Counted from the stretch's first letter, positions 51,286 to 61,525 are shown. The stretch: 64,000 nucleotides of DNA from Pontibacter aquaedesilientis (GCF_014773225.1 NZ_JACXAJ010000001.1:124001-188000), one strand, 5' to 3'. Program-made: numbers and translations. Notes: a model not told the origin generated them from the letters alone.

Positions 51286-51359
51286 ATTAGATCATTTCTA
51301 AATGTTGAAGTAATATCCCGGAGACTGGGAACAGTTGTCACCAGCCTCCGGGTTTCTTA

Positions 51360-52964
51360 TTATCTGCCGTACCCAGGGTTCTGTGTCAGATTCGGGTTGG
51401 CGGTCAGGTCAGTAGACGGAATCGGGTAGAGCGTACGGAAGGCTTCTACGCCTCTGCCTTCAGGCACAGCACCTTTCCATGGCCATACATAGGCAGCCGA
51501 CGTGAACCTGTCGTAACGGATCAGGTCAGTTCTGCGGTGTCCTTCCCACTTGAGTTCGCGGGCACGCTCGTTGATGAGGAAGTCAAGCGTCAGCTGCCCC
51601 TGTGTGATGTTCCCGGTTGTGCCATCATAGGCGCGTCGGCGAAGCTCGTTCACATAACCCAGCGCAGTGGCTACAGAACCACCGCCGCCACGCAGCACAG
51701 CCTCGGCATACATCAGGTATACGTCAGCCAGACGGAACATCGGGAAGTCAGTGTCCGGGTGGTTGCCGGATGGGTCAGAGCCTGCCTGACCTGCTCTGTT
51801 CACGTTCTTGTATTTGGTGATCGGGTAACCGTCGGTGAAGGTGAAGATGTCTTCGATTTCCAACTTCTGCCCGTTGGTATGGAACATGGCGCGCTCATCG
51901 GTGTTACCGGACAGGTCAGAGAACAGATTCACGATGTTCTTGGTGGTGCGCAAACCGCCCCAGCCCCCATTGATGCCAAAAGCGGCGGCATTCATGTTGC
52001 CGCCCACCGGAGCGTGCACCAGGTACGTCATGCCGCCCCAGGTAGTGGTTCTCATTCCGTCGAAGGTAATCGGGAAAATGATCTCCCTGGAGGTATGGTT
52101 ATCCGCCAGGAACAGGTGTGCATATTCTTCCTCCAGTTGGTACTGGTTGGAGTTGATCACCTTGGTGGCATAGGTTACCGCGTCTGCATACCGTGGCTGG
52201 CCCGTGTATACCTGCGCATTGAGGTATAGCTTGGTCAGCAGGGTCCAGGCGGCTGCCTTGTCGGCGCGGCCATACTCAAAGCGGGGATCTCCCAACTCGT
52301 TTTCGATGGCCAGCAACTCGCTTTCTACATATTTGAAAAGTTCGGTTCTGCTTGTCTGCGCCGGGAAGAAAGAGCCTACACGGTCCTTCTCCGTCACAAA
52401 CGGCACGTTGCCATAGAGGTCGAGGGCGTGCCAGTAGCTCAGGGCTCGCAGGAAGCGGGCCTCGGCGCGGAAACGGCGGGCTTCCTCCATATTGGCACCT
52501 GTTATGCCTCTTTCGCTTAGCATGTCGTCCGACGTTTCGCGGATAAACTCGTTGGTGAGCGATACCTGGTAGTAAATGCGGTTGTACAAGGCTCGCAGGA
52601 ACTCGTTGCTTGGGTTCCAGTCCATGTCGTGGAGGTCGCGCAGGTTACCGTCGTTCCAGGCAATGATCGCCTCGTCTGTGGACAGCTCCTGTGCCTGCCA
52701 GTACTGGCGCAGGTAGTTGGAGAAGCCCTCGTCGATGCCGCTGATGTCGGGGCGTCCGGCAGGACCCTGCTGACCTGTAACCGCGTAGCCTGCATACATT
52801 TTGGCCAGGATCGGCTTGTAGTTGGCAAAGTCACGGTATACGTTTGCCGACACCACATCGAACTTTGGTTCGATGTCGAGGCTATGGTCGCAGGAAGCAG
52901 CTGACAGTGTAATAACGCCTACCAGCGCGAGATTTCTTATGAGTCTGAAATTCAGATTTTTCAT
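51360..52964 (-). CDS. susD: SusD/RagB-family glycan-binding lipoprotein
   Basis: 534 residues. Signal peptide with lipobox SAAS-Cys near 26. The helical TPR core and C-terminal region are typical of SusD: NEFLRALYNRIYYQVSLTNEFI, EARRFRAEARFLRALSYWHALDLYGNVPF, PMFRLADVYLMYAEAVLRGG and LINERARELKWEGHRRTDLIRYDRF. It forms the lid of the SusC transporter and captures malto-oligosaccharides. It follows the SusC gene by 11 nt. The gene symbol is given for the family, the substrate for the locus. Confidence 0.96.
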   Translation of the reverse strand: MKNLNFRLIRNLALVGVITLSAASCDHSLDIEPKFDVVSANVYRDFANYKPILAKMYAGYAVTGQQGPAGRPDISGIDEGFSNYLRQYWQAQELSTDEAIIAWNDGNLRDLHDMDWNPSNEFLRALYNRIYYQVSLTNEFIRETSDDMLSERGITGANMEEARRFRAEARFLRALSYWHALDLYGNVPFVTEKDRVGSFFPAQTSRTELFKYVESELLAIENELGDPRFEYGRADKAAAWTLLTKLYLNAQVYTGQPRYADAVTYATKVINSNQYQLEEEYAHLFLADNHTSREIIFPITFDGMRTTTWGGMTYLVHAPVGGNMNAAAFGINGGWGGLRTTKNIVNLFSDLSGNTDERAMFHTNGQKLEIEDIFTFTDGYPITKYKNVNRAGQAGSDPSGNHPDTDFPMFRLADVYLMYAEAVLRGGGGSVATALGYVNELRRRAYDGTTGNITQGQLTLDFLINERARELKWEGHRRTDLIRYDRFTSAAYVWPWKGAVPEGRGVEAFRTLYPIPSTDLTANPNLTQNPGYGR

Positions 52965-52975
52965 GTTGGGATGAA

Positions 52976-55900
52976 TTAAAGATTGACAGTCAGGCCTAAA
53001 GTGTAAACACGCGGCCTAGGGTAAAAGTTATTGTCTATGCCGCTTGCGATCTCAGGATCAAGACCATTGTAATTGGTGATCACGAACAGGTTCTGAATGT
53101 TGGCATTCAGACGAAGGCTGGCCTTGTCGTTCATGATGCGACCGAAATTGTAACCCAGGTTAATGTTCTCCATGCGCAGGAACGAAGCATTTTCCATGTA
53201 GTAGTCAGAGAACAGCTGGAAGTCGTTGAAATTGGTTTCCAGTACGTTCGGCGATACATTCTGCAGGTAGCCCGGGAAAGAGAAGGCTCTGTAAGCGCCG
53301 TTGTTGGAGTACACGTTGTTATACATGTAGTTGCCCACGCTGCCACGCATGATCAGACCCAGGTCCCAGTTACCGTAAGTCAACTGGGTATTAAACCCTA
53401 GGAAGAAGTCTGGCTCCGGTTTTTTGTAACGGTAGCGGTCGGCTGCGTCTATCACACCGTCTCCATTCAGGTCTGCATAGAGGCCCTCAATCGGGTTGCC
53501 CTGTGCATCGTATACCTGCTTGTACACATAGAATACATCTGGGGCATAACCCACTGTCCTGATCTGGATGTTGTTGCCTACACCACCGGCGATGCCGCCA
53601 ACCTCATAACCCTCGAAATTAGGGTCTTCGATCTTGCTCAGGTTCGTGATCTCACGCTTCTGGTAAGTACCGTTCACGCCAATGTTCCAGCTTACTTTAT
53701 CGGTGCTGATGGCCATGTAATTCAGGGTTGCTTCCAGGCCGCGTGTTTCCATGTTGCCTACGTTGGTCACCAACTGGTTTGTCAGGTTGGTGCCGGCAGG
53801 TATGGAGATGAGGGCAAGCAGGTCCTTGGTATCCTTGAAGTAATAGTCCAGGCTACCGTTCACTTTGTTATTGACAAAGCCAAAGTCTATACCTGCATTG
53901 TAAGTTACGGTTTCTTCCCACTTGATGCCGGTATCGTATCCTTCCGGACGCAGCAGGTTAAAGAATTGGTTGCCGAACTGGTACTGTGCGGTGTTATCGC
54001 TGACAGTATAGCGGGCCAGGTATGGGAAGAACGAACCTGGCAGATCCTGCTGTCCGGTTACACCAACACCTAACCTTAACTTAAGCTCAGAAACAGACGG
54101 AGAATTTTTAAGGAAGCTTTCCTCGTTTATTCTCCAGGCTAAGGCAAGTGCAGGGAAGGTACCCCACTTGTTCTCGTCACCGAATCTGGAAGAACCGTCT
54201 CTACGGACAGTGGCCGTCAGGATATAGCGGTCGAGGAGCACATAATTTAACCTGCCAAAGTAGGATCTCAGACGGTAGAAGTCGTTGGTTGGCAAGCCGG
54301 GCTGCAGATCCGAAAGCGGAACACCGTCAGCGTCGGTTGAGATAAACTGCGGGCTCTCGTTCTCAAACTCCTGGAAGGAATAACCGGCTGTGGCATCAAT
54401 GCGACTGTTAATGCCGGTCAGGTCCTTTACGTAGTTCAGGTAGAAGTCAAACAGGCTGTTTCTTTTCTCCTGCTCGTAGCGGTTAATTCTGCCGTTGTTC
54501 GGCGCTTCCGGGGCAAAATCCGCAGGCCAGAAAGTAGACCCCTCGCTGTTGGAGCGGTCAAAACCCAGGTTCAGGTTGGCTCTCAACTCAGGCAGGAAGT
54601 GTAATTTGTAGTCCAGCTGCACATTACCAATATGGCGTTTCACCTCGCCCTGGTCGTCGCGCTGCTCCAGCATACTGATCGGATTGCGGGTAGCAAGTGG
54701 GTTATACCTGCCGTTTGCATCCAGCCACTGGAAGTAACCGCCAAATTGGTCATTACCCGAACGAACCGGCTGTGTCGGGTCGAAGGCAACGGCAGCGCCA
54801 ATGGCACCCTCATCGGCAAATTTGCTTTGGGTCATGGCCCCTTTGTAGTTCAGGTTCACCGTCAGGTGGTCATCCAGGAAGCGCGGGCTCAGGTTCACCC
54901 CAATGGAACCACGCTCAAAGTTACCGGTCTTCAGCACACCATCCTGGTTTAGGTAACCGAGCGAAACGCGGTAAGGCAGGAAGCCCACCGAGCCGTCTAC
55001 GCTCAGGTTGTTGTCGGTGGTGTAAGCAGTCTGGTAAATCAGGTCCTGCCAGTTAGTATTGGCAGTGCCGAGCAAATCACGTTGTGCCTGGGAGCCACGC
55101 TCGTTGATCACATTGCGAAACTCGTCAGCCGTCAACACATCCACCTTATCGCCTACTCTGGACAAAGAGTGCTGCGTCGTGAAAGTTACTCCTAATTTCT
55201 GTCCGGCTTTTCCTTTCTTGGTGGTAATGATGATTACACCATTGGATGCGCGCGAACCATAGATGGCTGTGGCCGAAGCATCCTTCAGGATGTTGAATGA
55301 CTCAATATCATTTGGGTTAAGGAAGCTCAGAGGGTTGGCAGTACCGGATACACCAGAGTTGTCGATCGGAACGCCGTCGATCACGATAAGCGGATCGTTG
55401 CTGGCATTGAGCGACCCACCGGCACGAATGCGTATGCGGCTGCCGGCTCCCGGAGCGCCACCGTTCGGCGTAATCTGCACACCCGCTACCTTACCCTGAA
55501 TCAACTGCTCAGGCGTAGTGATCTGGCCCTGTACGAAGTCTTCGGAGGTCACCTGGGTTACAGCACCGGATACATCGGTTTTGCGCTGCGTACCGTAACC
55601 TACCACTACTACCTCAGACAGTGCTTTAGTATCAGTTTTAAGGCTTACGTTAATAGTAGACTGGTTGCCGATAGCCACTTCCTGCGTGGTGTAGCCAATG
55701 AAGGAGAACACCAGTGTACCGCCAGAGGCGGGCACAGAAAGTGAGAAGTCGCCGTTTGCGTTGGTCGATGTGCCGCGGGTGGTTCCTTTCAGAACCACGG
55801 TTACGCCAGGCAGCGCCATACCTGTATCGTCGATCACGCGACCCGTTACGGTTACGTCCTGCTGCACGGAGACCGCAGGTTTTGTAGCCGTGCGTACAGC

Positions 55901-56278
55901 GTGAGCTGCAGAAGGCGCCTGCTTGCTCTTGGATATGATATAAACGCCCTTTACCTTTTTATACTCCAGGCTGTTGCTGGCCAGCGTTTGGCCCAGGAAG
56001 GCGTCCACGTTTTTGGCTTCCACCTTCGCGTCAGGCACGATCAGTTTGAGGTCCTCTGCCAGGCTGGCCTGGTAGGAGAACTGGATACCGTGTGCGTTTT
56101 TCAGATCGTTTAGCAGATCCTTGAGTGTCGTGGCCGTGTATGCCGGTCCAGAGGTGTGGTTTGCCGCAAGGTTTGGCCCTGGTCCGGGATAACCCTGAGC
56201 GGTTCCGGGCACCTGGAAGCAGCTTAAAGCCACCGCCAGACCGAGGGAACCAAGTTTCTTGGTAGATTTATAAAGCAT
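52976..56278 (-). CDS. susC: SusC-type TonB-dependent transporter with N-terminal STN signalling domain
   Basis: 1100 residues. Signal peptide, then a secretin/TonB N-terminal STN domain (about 50-115, TLKDLLNDLKNAHGIQFSYQ and YKKVKGVYIISKS), a carboxypeptidase-regulatory-like domain (about 135-220, VTGRVIDDTGMALPGVTV), a plug (about 225-350, TSEDFVQGQITTPEQLI, RIRIRAGGSLNASNDPL) and a 22-strand barrel with a C-terminal YTLGLTVNL. It imports oligosaccharides across the outer membrane with TonB energy. The STN domain should contact the FecR protein encoded 14 nt upstream to report substrate. Confidence 0.96.
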   Translation of the reverse strand: MLYKSTKKLGSLGLAVALSCFQVPGTAQGYPGPGPNLAANHTSGPAYTATTLKDLLNDLKNAHGIQFSYQASLAEDLKLIVPDAKVEAKNVDAFLGQTLASNSLEYKKVKGVYIISKSKQAPSAAHAVRTATKPAVSVQQDVTVTGRVIDDTGMALPGVTVVLKGTTRGTSTNANGDFSLSVPASGGTLVFSFIGYTTQEVAIGNQSTINVSLKTDTKALSEVVVVGYGTQRKTDVSGAVTQVTSEDFVQGQITTPEQLIQGKVAGVQITPNGGAPGAGSRIRIRAGGSLNASNDPLIVIDGVPIDNSGVSGTANPLSFLNPNDIESFNILKDASATAIYGSRASNGVIIITTKKGKAGQKLGVTFTTQHSLSRVGDKVDVLTADEFRNVINERGSQAQRDLLGTANTNWQDLIYQTAYTTDNNLSVDGSVGFLPYRVSLGYLNQDGVLKTGNFERGSIGVNLSPRFLDDHLTVNLNYKGAMTQSKFADEGAIGAAVAFDPTQPVRSGNDQFGGYFQWLDANGRYNPLATRNPISMLEQRDDQGEVKRHIGNVQLDYKLHFLPELRANLNLGFDRSNSEGSTFWPADFAPEAPNNGRINRYEQEKRNSLFDFYLNYVKDLTGINSRIDATAGYSFQEFENESPQFISTDADGVPLSDLQPGLPTNDFYRLRSYFGRLNYVLLDRYILTATVRRDGSSRFGDENKWGTFPALALAWRINEESFLKNSPSVSELKLRLGVGVTGQQDLPGSFFPYLARYTVSDNTAQYQFGNQFFNLLRPEGYDTGIKWEETVTYNAGIDFGFVNNKVNGSLDYYFKDTKDLLALISIPAGTNLTNQLVTNVGNMETRGLEATLNYMAISTDKVSWNIGVNGTYQKREITNLSKIEDPNFEGYEVGGIAGGVGNNIQIRTVGYAPDVFYVYKQVYDAQGNPIEGLYADLNGDGVIDAADRYRYKKPEPDFFLGFNTQLTYGNWDLGLIMRGSVGNYMYNNVYSNNGAYRAFSFPGYLQNVSPNVLETNFNDFQLFSDYYMENASFLRMENINLGYNFGRIMNDKASLRLNANIQNLFVITNYNGLDPEIASGIDNNFYPRPRVYTLGLTVNL

Positions 56279-56292
56279 AGAGTTATAGTGAA

Positions 56293-57333
56293 TTATTGTA
56301 GTGAGTTAATGATGATTTTATCGTTTTGGCGAGAAACCTCCACTTCGAAAGTCTCCGCAATCGTACTCAGAATGTCGTCCAGCCCTTTTGCATCCAGGAA
56401 AGCTGTTATTCTCTGTCCCTGTAAGGTCTTGTCCCTAAAAACCACCTGGTAACCATAGTTCTGCTCCAGCATGGTGGCTACTTCTGCCAGGGTATAATCG
56501 TCAAAATAGACCTTGTCTTCTTTCCAGGAGATATAGAGTGCAGGTTTCACCTGTTTTCTTGTGATCCCGGCGTCTGTTGTTACGCTAACCATTTCGCCTG
56601 GTTTCATGTCCAGCCTGCTGCTCTTGTCGCCTTGCACCACTTGCAGGCTAACCTTGCCTGAAGCCAGCACCACTCTGTTCTCATGGCCCCAGTCATATAC
56701 GTTAAATTCTGTACCCAAAACATCGATTTGTGTGCCTGCTGAGGTGGTCACTACAAATTTCTGGTTGTTCGCCTGATGTGTTACCGAAAAGAAGGCTTCT
56801 CCTTTCAGGTATACCTGACGTGGCTCATTTATAGGCCATTTTTCCGGAATAGTTACAACAGAATTTGAATTAAGTACTATTACGGAATTGTCAGGTAATT
56901 GGATAGTTCGTTTTTCACCAAACTGTGTCGCATACTCTATCCGTTGTTCTGGCTGTAGCTTCCAATACACGATGCCGCTCATGATCAGGAGCAACCCGAT
57001 GGCTGCTACCGAAAGCCAAGTGCGCTCCTGCCAGAAGCTGCGCAGCGAAATGACTTTGCCTGTTTCAGGCTGAAGCCCGGTATCGGAGTGACGTGCCTCG
57101 GCCAGTTTTTGCCAAACCAGTTGCATGTCCCGGTCATATGCCTCTTCATCCGCATCTTCCTGCGATAGGAGCTGAACCAATTGCCTGGCCTCGGCTATTG
57201 TCTCTTCCTTTTCGGGATGCGCCATCATGAAGTTCTTCCAGTAAATATTGCTTTCGGAAGTGGGGTATTTCACCCACTGGATGAAATCATGGTCTGCTGC
57301 AAAGTCAGCGGCTAGCGCCTCGGTATGGTCCAT
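56293..57333 (-). CDS. FecR-family anti-sigma factor
   Basis: 346 residues from the ATG at 57333 (MDHTEALAAD); a TTG start at 57363 is rejected. A cytoplasmic helical sigma-binding domain (about 1-90), one membrane helix (about 115-140, TWLSVAAIGLLLIMSGIVYW), a periplasmic FecR beta domain (about 145-255, RTIQLPDNSVIVLNSNSVVTIPEKW) and a C-terminal STN-like DUF4974 (about 275-340). It holds the ECF sigma factor until the STN domain of SusC signals. It carries a perfect CAGGTATACCTG palindrome (56806-56817). Confidence 0.94.
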   Translation of the reverse strand: MDHTEALAADFAADHDFIQWVKYPTSESNIYWKNFMMAHPEKEETIAEARQLVQLLSQEDADEEAYDRDMQLVWQKLAEARHSDTGLQPETGKVISLRSFWQERTWLSVAAIGLLLIMSGIVYWKLQPEQRIEYATQFGEKRTIQLPDNSVIVLNSNSVVTIPEKWPINEPRQVYLKGEAFFSVTHQANNQKFVVTTSAGTQIDVLGTEFNVYDWGHENRVVLASGKVSLQVVQGDKSSRLDMKPGEMVSVTTDAGITRKQVKPALYISWKEDKVYFDDYTLAEVATMLEQNYGYQVVFRDKTLQGQRITAFLDAKGLDDILSTIAETFEVEVSRQNDKIIINSLQ

Positions 57334-57690
57334 TCTAGGGTTATTTGTAAAGGGCACTGTCAAAAATTATATCCGGTCTCTTTACTGTAATAGACAGCAA
57401 GCGGCAGTATTATCCCTTCGATATAAAAATATTTTTTAATTGTTAAGAAGTCGGACGTTAAGCATATACCTCAAGCCTTTAATTGCTTATACCTGGCGCA
57501 AATTGCCGGATTCGTGCTCCTAAATAATATGAAGACTAGAATGGGCCGAAGGGCCAGGCATGCTGCGTGTCTGTTAGGGGTGTCCGATGCCGGAGACGTG
57601 CTATATTGGGCTCTGCGACCCCGTCGCGTCACAGACTCGACTTAGTACAAAGTCACGAATCTGGCGATTCGCGTCAGGTATAATTTTAGA
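57334..57690. other. Gap between sigma factor and FecR genes, 357 nt
   Basis: No gene seen. AT-rich near 57420-57445 and containing three TATACCT/AGGTATA copies (57466-57491 and about 57675). A short CGAATC / GATTCG hairpin at about 57656-57671 lies just past the sigma-factor stop. The FecR promoter should be here; no consensus can be fixed. Confidence 0.45.
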
Positions 57691-58257
57691 TCAGAAAACG
57701 AAAAGTGAGAGAAGCAGGAGGGGAGTGTGGGTGAGAAACTGCTGCAGTTTGGCGATGGCCTTGTAGGTGATTTTGTAGACGGATTCCTGTTCGATGTCCA
57801 TGATCGCCGAAATTTCATCGTATTTTAGGTTGGCGTAATACTTTAGGAAAATCACCTCGCGCTGCCTGGCGGGTAAACGCGTCAGCAGTTCGGCGATGCG
57901 CTGCTTGGTCAGTTCCGCTGTCTGCACCTGGATCAGAACCTGCTCATAGGAATCCTCCTGCTCAAAATGATAGTTTTCGGGAAGAGAGTCGTGCTGGCTA
58001 GTGTGGTTTGCTTTTCGAACAATCTCGTTTCGGAGGCACTTGAAGAGATAATTGCGCACGCTCACCGGCGAGCCCAGCGCTTCGCGGCTTTTCCAGAGGG
58101 TGAAAAAGACCTGTTGCATGCAGTCCCGCACCAGTTCCCGGTCCGGACACATCCTGTTGCCATAGCGAAGCATGACAGGAGCGAAATGGCCGTAAAGCAA
58201 CGAGAATCCCTCCTCGCTACCTGCCTTGAAACTCTCCCAAACTGCCAACTCGTCCAT
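57691..58257 (-). CDS. ECF sigma-70 factor (Bacteroidota FecI-like)
   Basis: 188 residues from the ATG at 58257 (MDELAVWESFKAG); a TTG 36 nt upstream is rejected. Region 2 (about 10-80, EGFSLLYGHFAPVMLRYGNRMCPD, DCMQQVFFTLWKSR) and region 4 (about 110-175, LLTRLPARQREVIFLKYYANLKYDEISAIMDIEQESVYKI, in segments) are complete. It directs RNA polymerase to the SusC operon when released by FecR. The C-terminus is an odd hydrophobic tail (THTPLLLLSLFVF), seen also in other sigma factors of this group. Confidence 0.93.
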   Translation of the reverse strand: MDELAVWESFKAGSEEGFSLLYGHFAPVMLRYGNRMCPDRELVRDCMQQVFFTLWKSREALGSPVSVRNYLFKCLRNEIVRKANHTSQHDSLPENYHFEQEDSYEQVLIQVQTAELTKQRIAELLTRLPARQREVIFLKYYANLKYDEISAIMDIEQESVYKITYKAIAKLQQFLTHTPLLLLSLFVF

Positions 58258-58680
58258 GTGCGAATGCCTCAGTATACCCTCCGGTTTCAACAATAATATT
58301 AGAATTTAATCGAAATTCATACCTCCGGGGAGTGAAAAAATCATATCTGATCCGGTGTTATAACACTCATCTGCGGGCAGATGGCCATTGGGAGGACGAT
58401 CCTGGTGCCTAAACAAACCTGCTTGTTCATTGTTTCGATGAACGTGCCGTGTTAGGGTTGCGCCTTCGACAAGCTGTACGTATGGAGGCCCCCTGTTCAT
58501 TTTTTGATCGCGCCTGGGTATAGTGGCGGGCAGGGTAGTGAAGCATAATTTGAACGATTATCAGCATAAAATTGGCTTTTTATATTGAAAATACGCTATT
58601 TGCTATTTCCAGCGTATACTACCAGCCCCTCCAGGCAGTATAACCGTCAGATTCAATTCTCATCATTTTCCCCATTCAGT
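58258..58680. other. Divergent regulatory gap between sigma factor and secreted amylase, 423 nt
   Basis: No gene is supported: the open frame that reads into the amylase from 58585 lacks a signal peptide at its start and is leader sequence. A weak hairpin GTTCAT / ATGAAC lies near 58424-58442. The region must hold promoters for both directions; no clear -33/-7 pair could be assigned. Confidence 0.45.
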
Positions 58681-61500
58681 ATGGCAAACAAATACTTTTA
58701 TCAGATTTGTGCATTCCTCCTCATTGTGCTTCCGCTGCATTTTCAGGCCCTGGGACAGGCAGTGCAGACAGTACCGGCCTTTCCGACAGGTGAGCAGGAG
58801 GTGACGCTTATTTTCGACGTGAAGCAGGCCAAAGACGGACGTGCCAGTGGCTTGCTGGGCAAAACAGACGATGTATACCTGTGGGCAGGTGCGGGTGTTG
58901 TCGGCAACCCCAATGCTTTCCAGTACCAACCAGCCGGGCAGACAAACTTCAGCCAGCCTTTCAACCCAGGCAAAATGACCCCGCTAGGCAATGACCGCTG
59001 GCAGATTAAACTGGTGCCACGAACCTATTTCGGGGTGCCCGCCAATGAGACAATCGACAAGATGGGGCTTTTGCTCAAGAACGGCAGTGGCACTGCCCAG
59101 ACCGAAGACTTCATTGTCACCATTTATACAGACAAACTGCAGGTTGCCATTCGGGAGCCGCAGGAAAAGAACTTTTTTGTGGAAGCGAATGCCGCTATAC
59201 CTGTCAAGGCGGTTTCCTCTGCCAAGGCAGACCTGACCGTACGGCTCGACAACACAGTGGTCCACACGGCCAGTGATGCAGAAGAAGTAAACGTGTCGAT
59301 TGATGCGGGTTCGCAGCGCGGGGTAACCCGGACCGTGACCATCGAGGCCAAAAAAGGAAGCGAGACAGCAACTGAAAGTTTCACCTTCACCGTAAAGCCG
59401 CAGTCGGCGGTGGCCGCACTGCCGGCCGGTATGAAGGACGGCATCAACTATACCAGTGCGACCAGTGCCGTGCTGGTGCTGTATGCGCCTTTCAAAAGCT
59501 TTGTGTACGCCATAGGGGAGTTCAATAACTGGCAGCGCACGCCTCAGCACCTGATGAACCGCACGCCAGACGGCGAGCGCTACTGGGTTGAACTGACTGG
59601 TTTGCAGGCTGGGGCGGAAGTGGCTTTTCAGTACCTGGTGGACGGCACCTTGGCTGTGGCTGACCCTTACGCCGAAAAAATACTGGACCCAAACAATGAC
59701 CAGTACATACCTTCCAATACCTATCCGAACCTGAAAGCCTACCCGACAGGAGCCAGCGGCATTGTATCGGTGCTTCAGACCAACCAAAAGGCCTATACCT
59801 GGAAAGTGACTGATTTCAAGCGTCCTAAAGCGGAGAACCTGGTGGTGTATGAGCTGCACGTGCGTGACTTCATTGAAGCCCGCAATTACAAGACGCTGGC
59901 CGATACGCTCACCTATCTGAAGCGCCTCGGCGTGAATGCGATCGAACTGATGCCGGTGATGGAGTTTTCCGGCAACGACTCCTGGGGCTATAACCCGATC
60001 TTCTTCTTTGCACCGGACAAAGCCTACGGCACCAAAAATGACCTGAAAGCTTTCATCGACAAATGCCACGATCAAGGTATAGCGGTGATTCTGGACATTG
60101 TGCTCAATCAGGCCGATTACGAATACCCGTACGTGAAGATGTACTGGAACGGTAATCGCCCTGCCGAAAACAACCCATTCTTCAACCAACAGGCCACGCA
60201 CCCGTTCAGCGTGTTCTTCGACTTCAACCACGAAAGCAAGGCCACCCAGCAATTGGTGGAGCGGGTGAACCGCCATTGGATAGAGGAATATAACATCGAC
60301 GGCTACCGATTTGACCTGTCCAAAGGCTTCACGCAGAAGAATACTGGTGACAACGTTGGGGCCTGGGGCGCTTACGATGCCAGCCGCGTCGCCATCTGGA
60401 AGCGCATTTACAACGAAATCAGAAGCTACGACGAAACGGCCTATGTCATTCTGGAGCATTTCGGCGAGAACCAGGAAGAGAAAGAACTGTCTAATTACGG
60501 CATGCTGTTCTGGGGCAACTCCAACCACGACTACCGCAACATGGCCAAAGGTGTTTCCGCCAACCCACAGTGGATTTCCTATAAAGAGCGTGGATGGAAC
60601 AACCCGTATGTGATCGGGTACATGGAGAGCCACGATGAGGAGCGCCTCATGTACGATGTGCTGCAGAACGGCAATAGGAACGGCAATTACAACACACGCA
60701 CCCTGGCCACCGCCCTGGATCGGGCCAAACTGGCAGCCGCTTTTTTCCTGCCTATACCTGGCCCGAAAATGATCTGGCAGTTCGGGGAATTGGGATACGA
60801 TGTGCCGATTGATCAGAACGGACGCACCGGTATGAAGCCCATCCGTTGGGAGTACCAGCAGCAGGCCGACCGCCAGAAACTGTACCAGGTATACGCCGCG
60901 CTCATCAAACTCAAACTGACCGAGCCAGCCTTCTCAACAACCGATTTTGATCTGCAGTTAGGCAACCAGGTGAAGCGCATTATATTGTCCCATGCCAGCA
61001 TGGATGTATACATTGTCGGCAACTTCGACACAAAAACCCAGTTGGTGAAATCCGGCTTTCCGAAGGCGGGTACCTGGTTCGATTATTTCTCGGGAAGGGA
61101 AATCAGCATAGCCGACACCAACGAGGACATCCAGTTGCAACCGGGCGAGTTTCACATTTATACAACCAAAAAACTGCAGACCCCGCAGGCAGGGCTTGTG
61201 CCTTGGCAAGACATCGTGCTTTCTGTGGAGGAAGGACTGTCCGAAAAAGGCATACACGTATATCCTAATCCTATGCAGGAAATTACGTTGCTGGAGTTAG
61301 AAGGCGATTACCGTGGCCCGGTGCACGTGCAGCTGATCGATATGACAGGTCGCCAACTGCAGACCGTTCGGTTCCTCAAAAACCAGCAGCACCAGCGGGA
61401 ACCCGTGCGGTTCCAGCGTGTTTCGTCAGGCGTTTACTACCTGCAGGTGGAGCAGGGCGATAAGAAAACAACGCACAAAATGATGAAGCTGAAGGAGTAA
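58681..61500 (+). CDS. Secreted GH13 amylase with CBM48-like module and T9SS sorting domain
   Basis: 939 residues from the ATG at 58681, which gives a proper signal peptide (IYQICAFLLIVLPLHFQALG-like, ending GQA). Two N-terminal beta domains (about 25-270), a CBM48-like E-set (about 285-365, YAIGEFNNWQRTP), and a GH13 barrel with Asp545 (GYRFDLSKGF), Glu592 (VILEHFGE) and Asp652 (MESHDEER). The last 80 residues (VYPNPMQEITLLELEG.., ending KMMKLKE) are a type A T9SS C-terminal sorting domain, so the enzyme is exported and anchored or released at the cell surface. It degrades starch outside the cell for the neighbouring Sus system. Confidence 0.94.
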   Translation: MANKYFYQICAFLLIVLPLHFQALGQAVQTVPAFPTGEQEVTLIFDVKQAKDGRASGLLGKTDDVYLWAGAGVVGNPNAFQYQPAGQTNFSQPFNPGKMTPLGNDRWQIKLVPRTYFGVPANETIDKMGLLLKNGSGTAQTEDFIVTIYTDKLQVAIREPQEKNFFVEANAAIPVKAVSSAKADLTVRLDNTVVHTASDAEEVNVSIDAGSQRGVTRTVTIEAKKGSETATESFTFTVKPQSAVAALPAGMKDGINYTSATSAVLVLYAPFKSFVYAIGEFNNWQRTPQHLMNRTPDGERYWVELTGLQAGAEVAFQYLVDGTLAVADPYAEKILDPNNDQYIPSNTYPNLKAYPTGASGIVSVLQTNQKAYTWKVTDFKRPKAENLVVYELHVRDFIEARNYKTLADTLTYLKRLGVNAIELMPVMEFSGNDSWGYNPIFFFAPDKAYGTKNDLKAFIDKCHDQGIAVILDIVLNQADYEYPYVKMYWNGNRPAENNPFFNQQATHPFSVFFDFNHESKATQQLVERVNRHWIEEYNIDGYRFDLSKGFTQKNTGDNVGAWGAYDASRVAIWKRIYNEIRSYDETAYVILEHFGENQEEKELSNYGMLFWGNSNHDYRNMAKGVSANPQWISYKERGWNNPYVIGYMESHDEERLMYDVLQNGNRNGNYNTRTLATALDRAKLAAAFFLPIPGPKMIWQFGELGYDVPIDQNGRTGMKPIRWEYQQQADRQKLYQVYAALIKLKLTEPAFSTTDFDLQLGNQVKRIILSHASMDVYIVGNFDTKTQLVKSGFPKAGTWFDYFSGREISIADTNEDIQLQPGEFHIYTTKKLQTPQAGLVPWQDIVLSVEEGLSEKGIHVYPNPMQEITLLELEGDYRGPVHVQLIDMTGRQLQTVRFLKNQQHQREPVRFQRVSSGVYYLQVEQGDKKTTHKMMKLKE

Positions 61501-61525
61501 TTCCTTTGTGAACCAGCCCATCACC

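Noticed and set aside
58984..60633. 549-codon minus-strand open frame opposite the secreted amylase
   Set aside because: It lies entirely antisense to a clear GH13 gene with all catalytic motifs; its His/Val/Gly-rich product is the usual mirror of GC-rich codon use.
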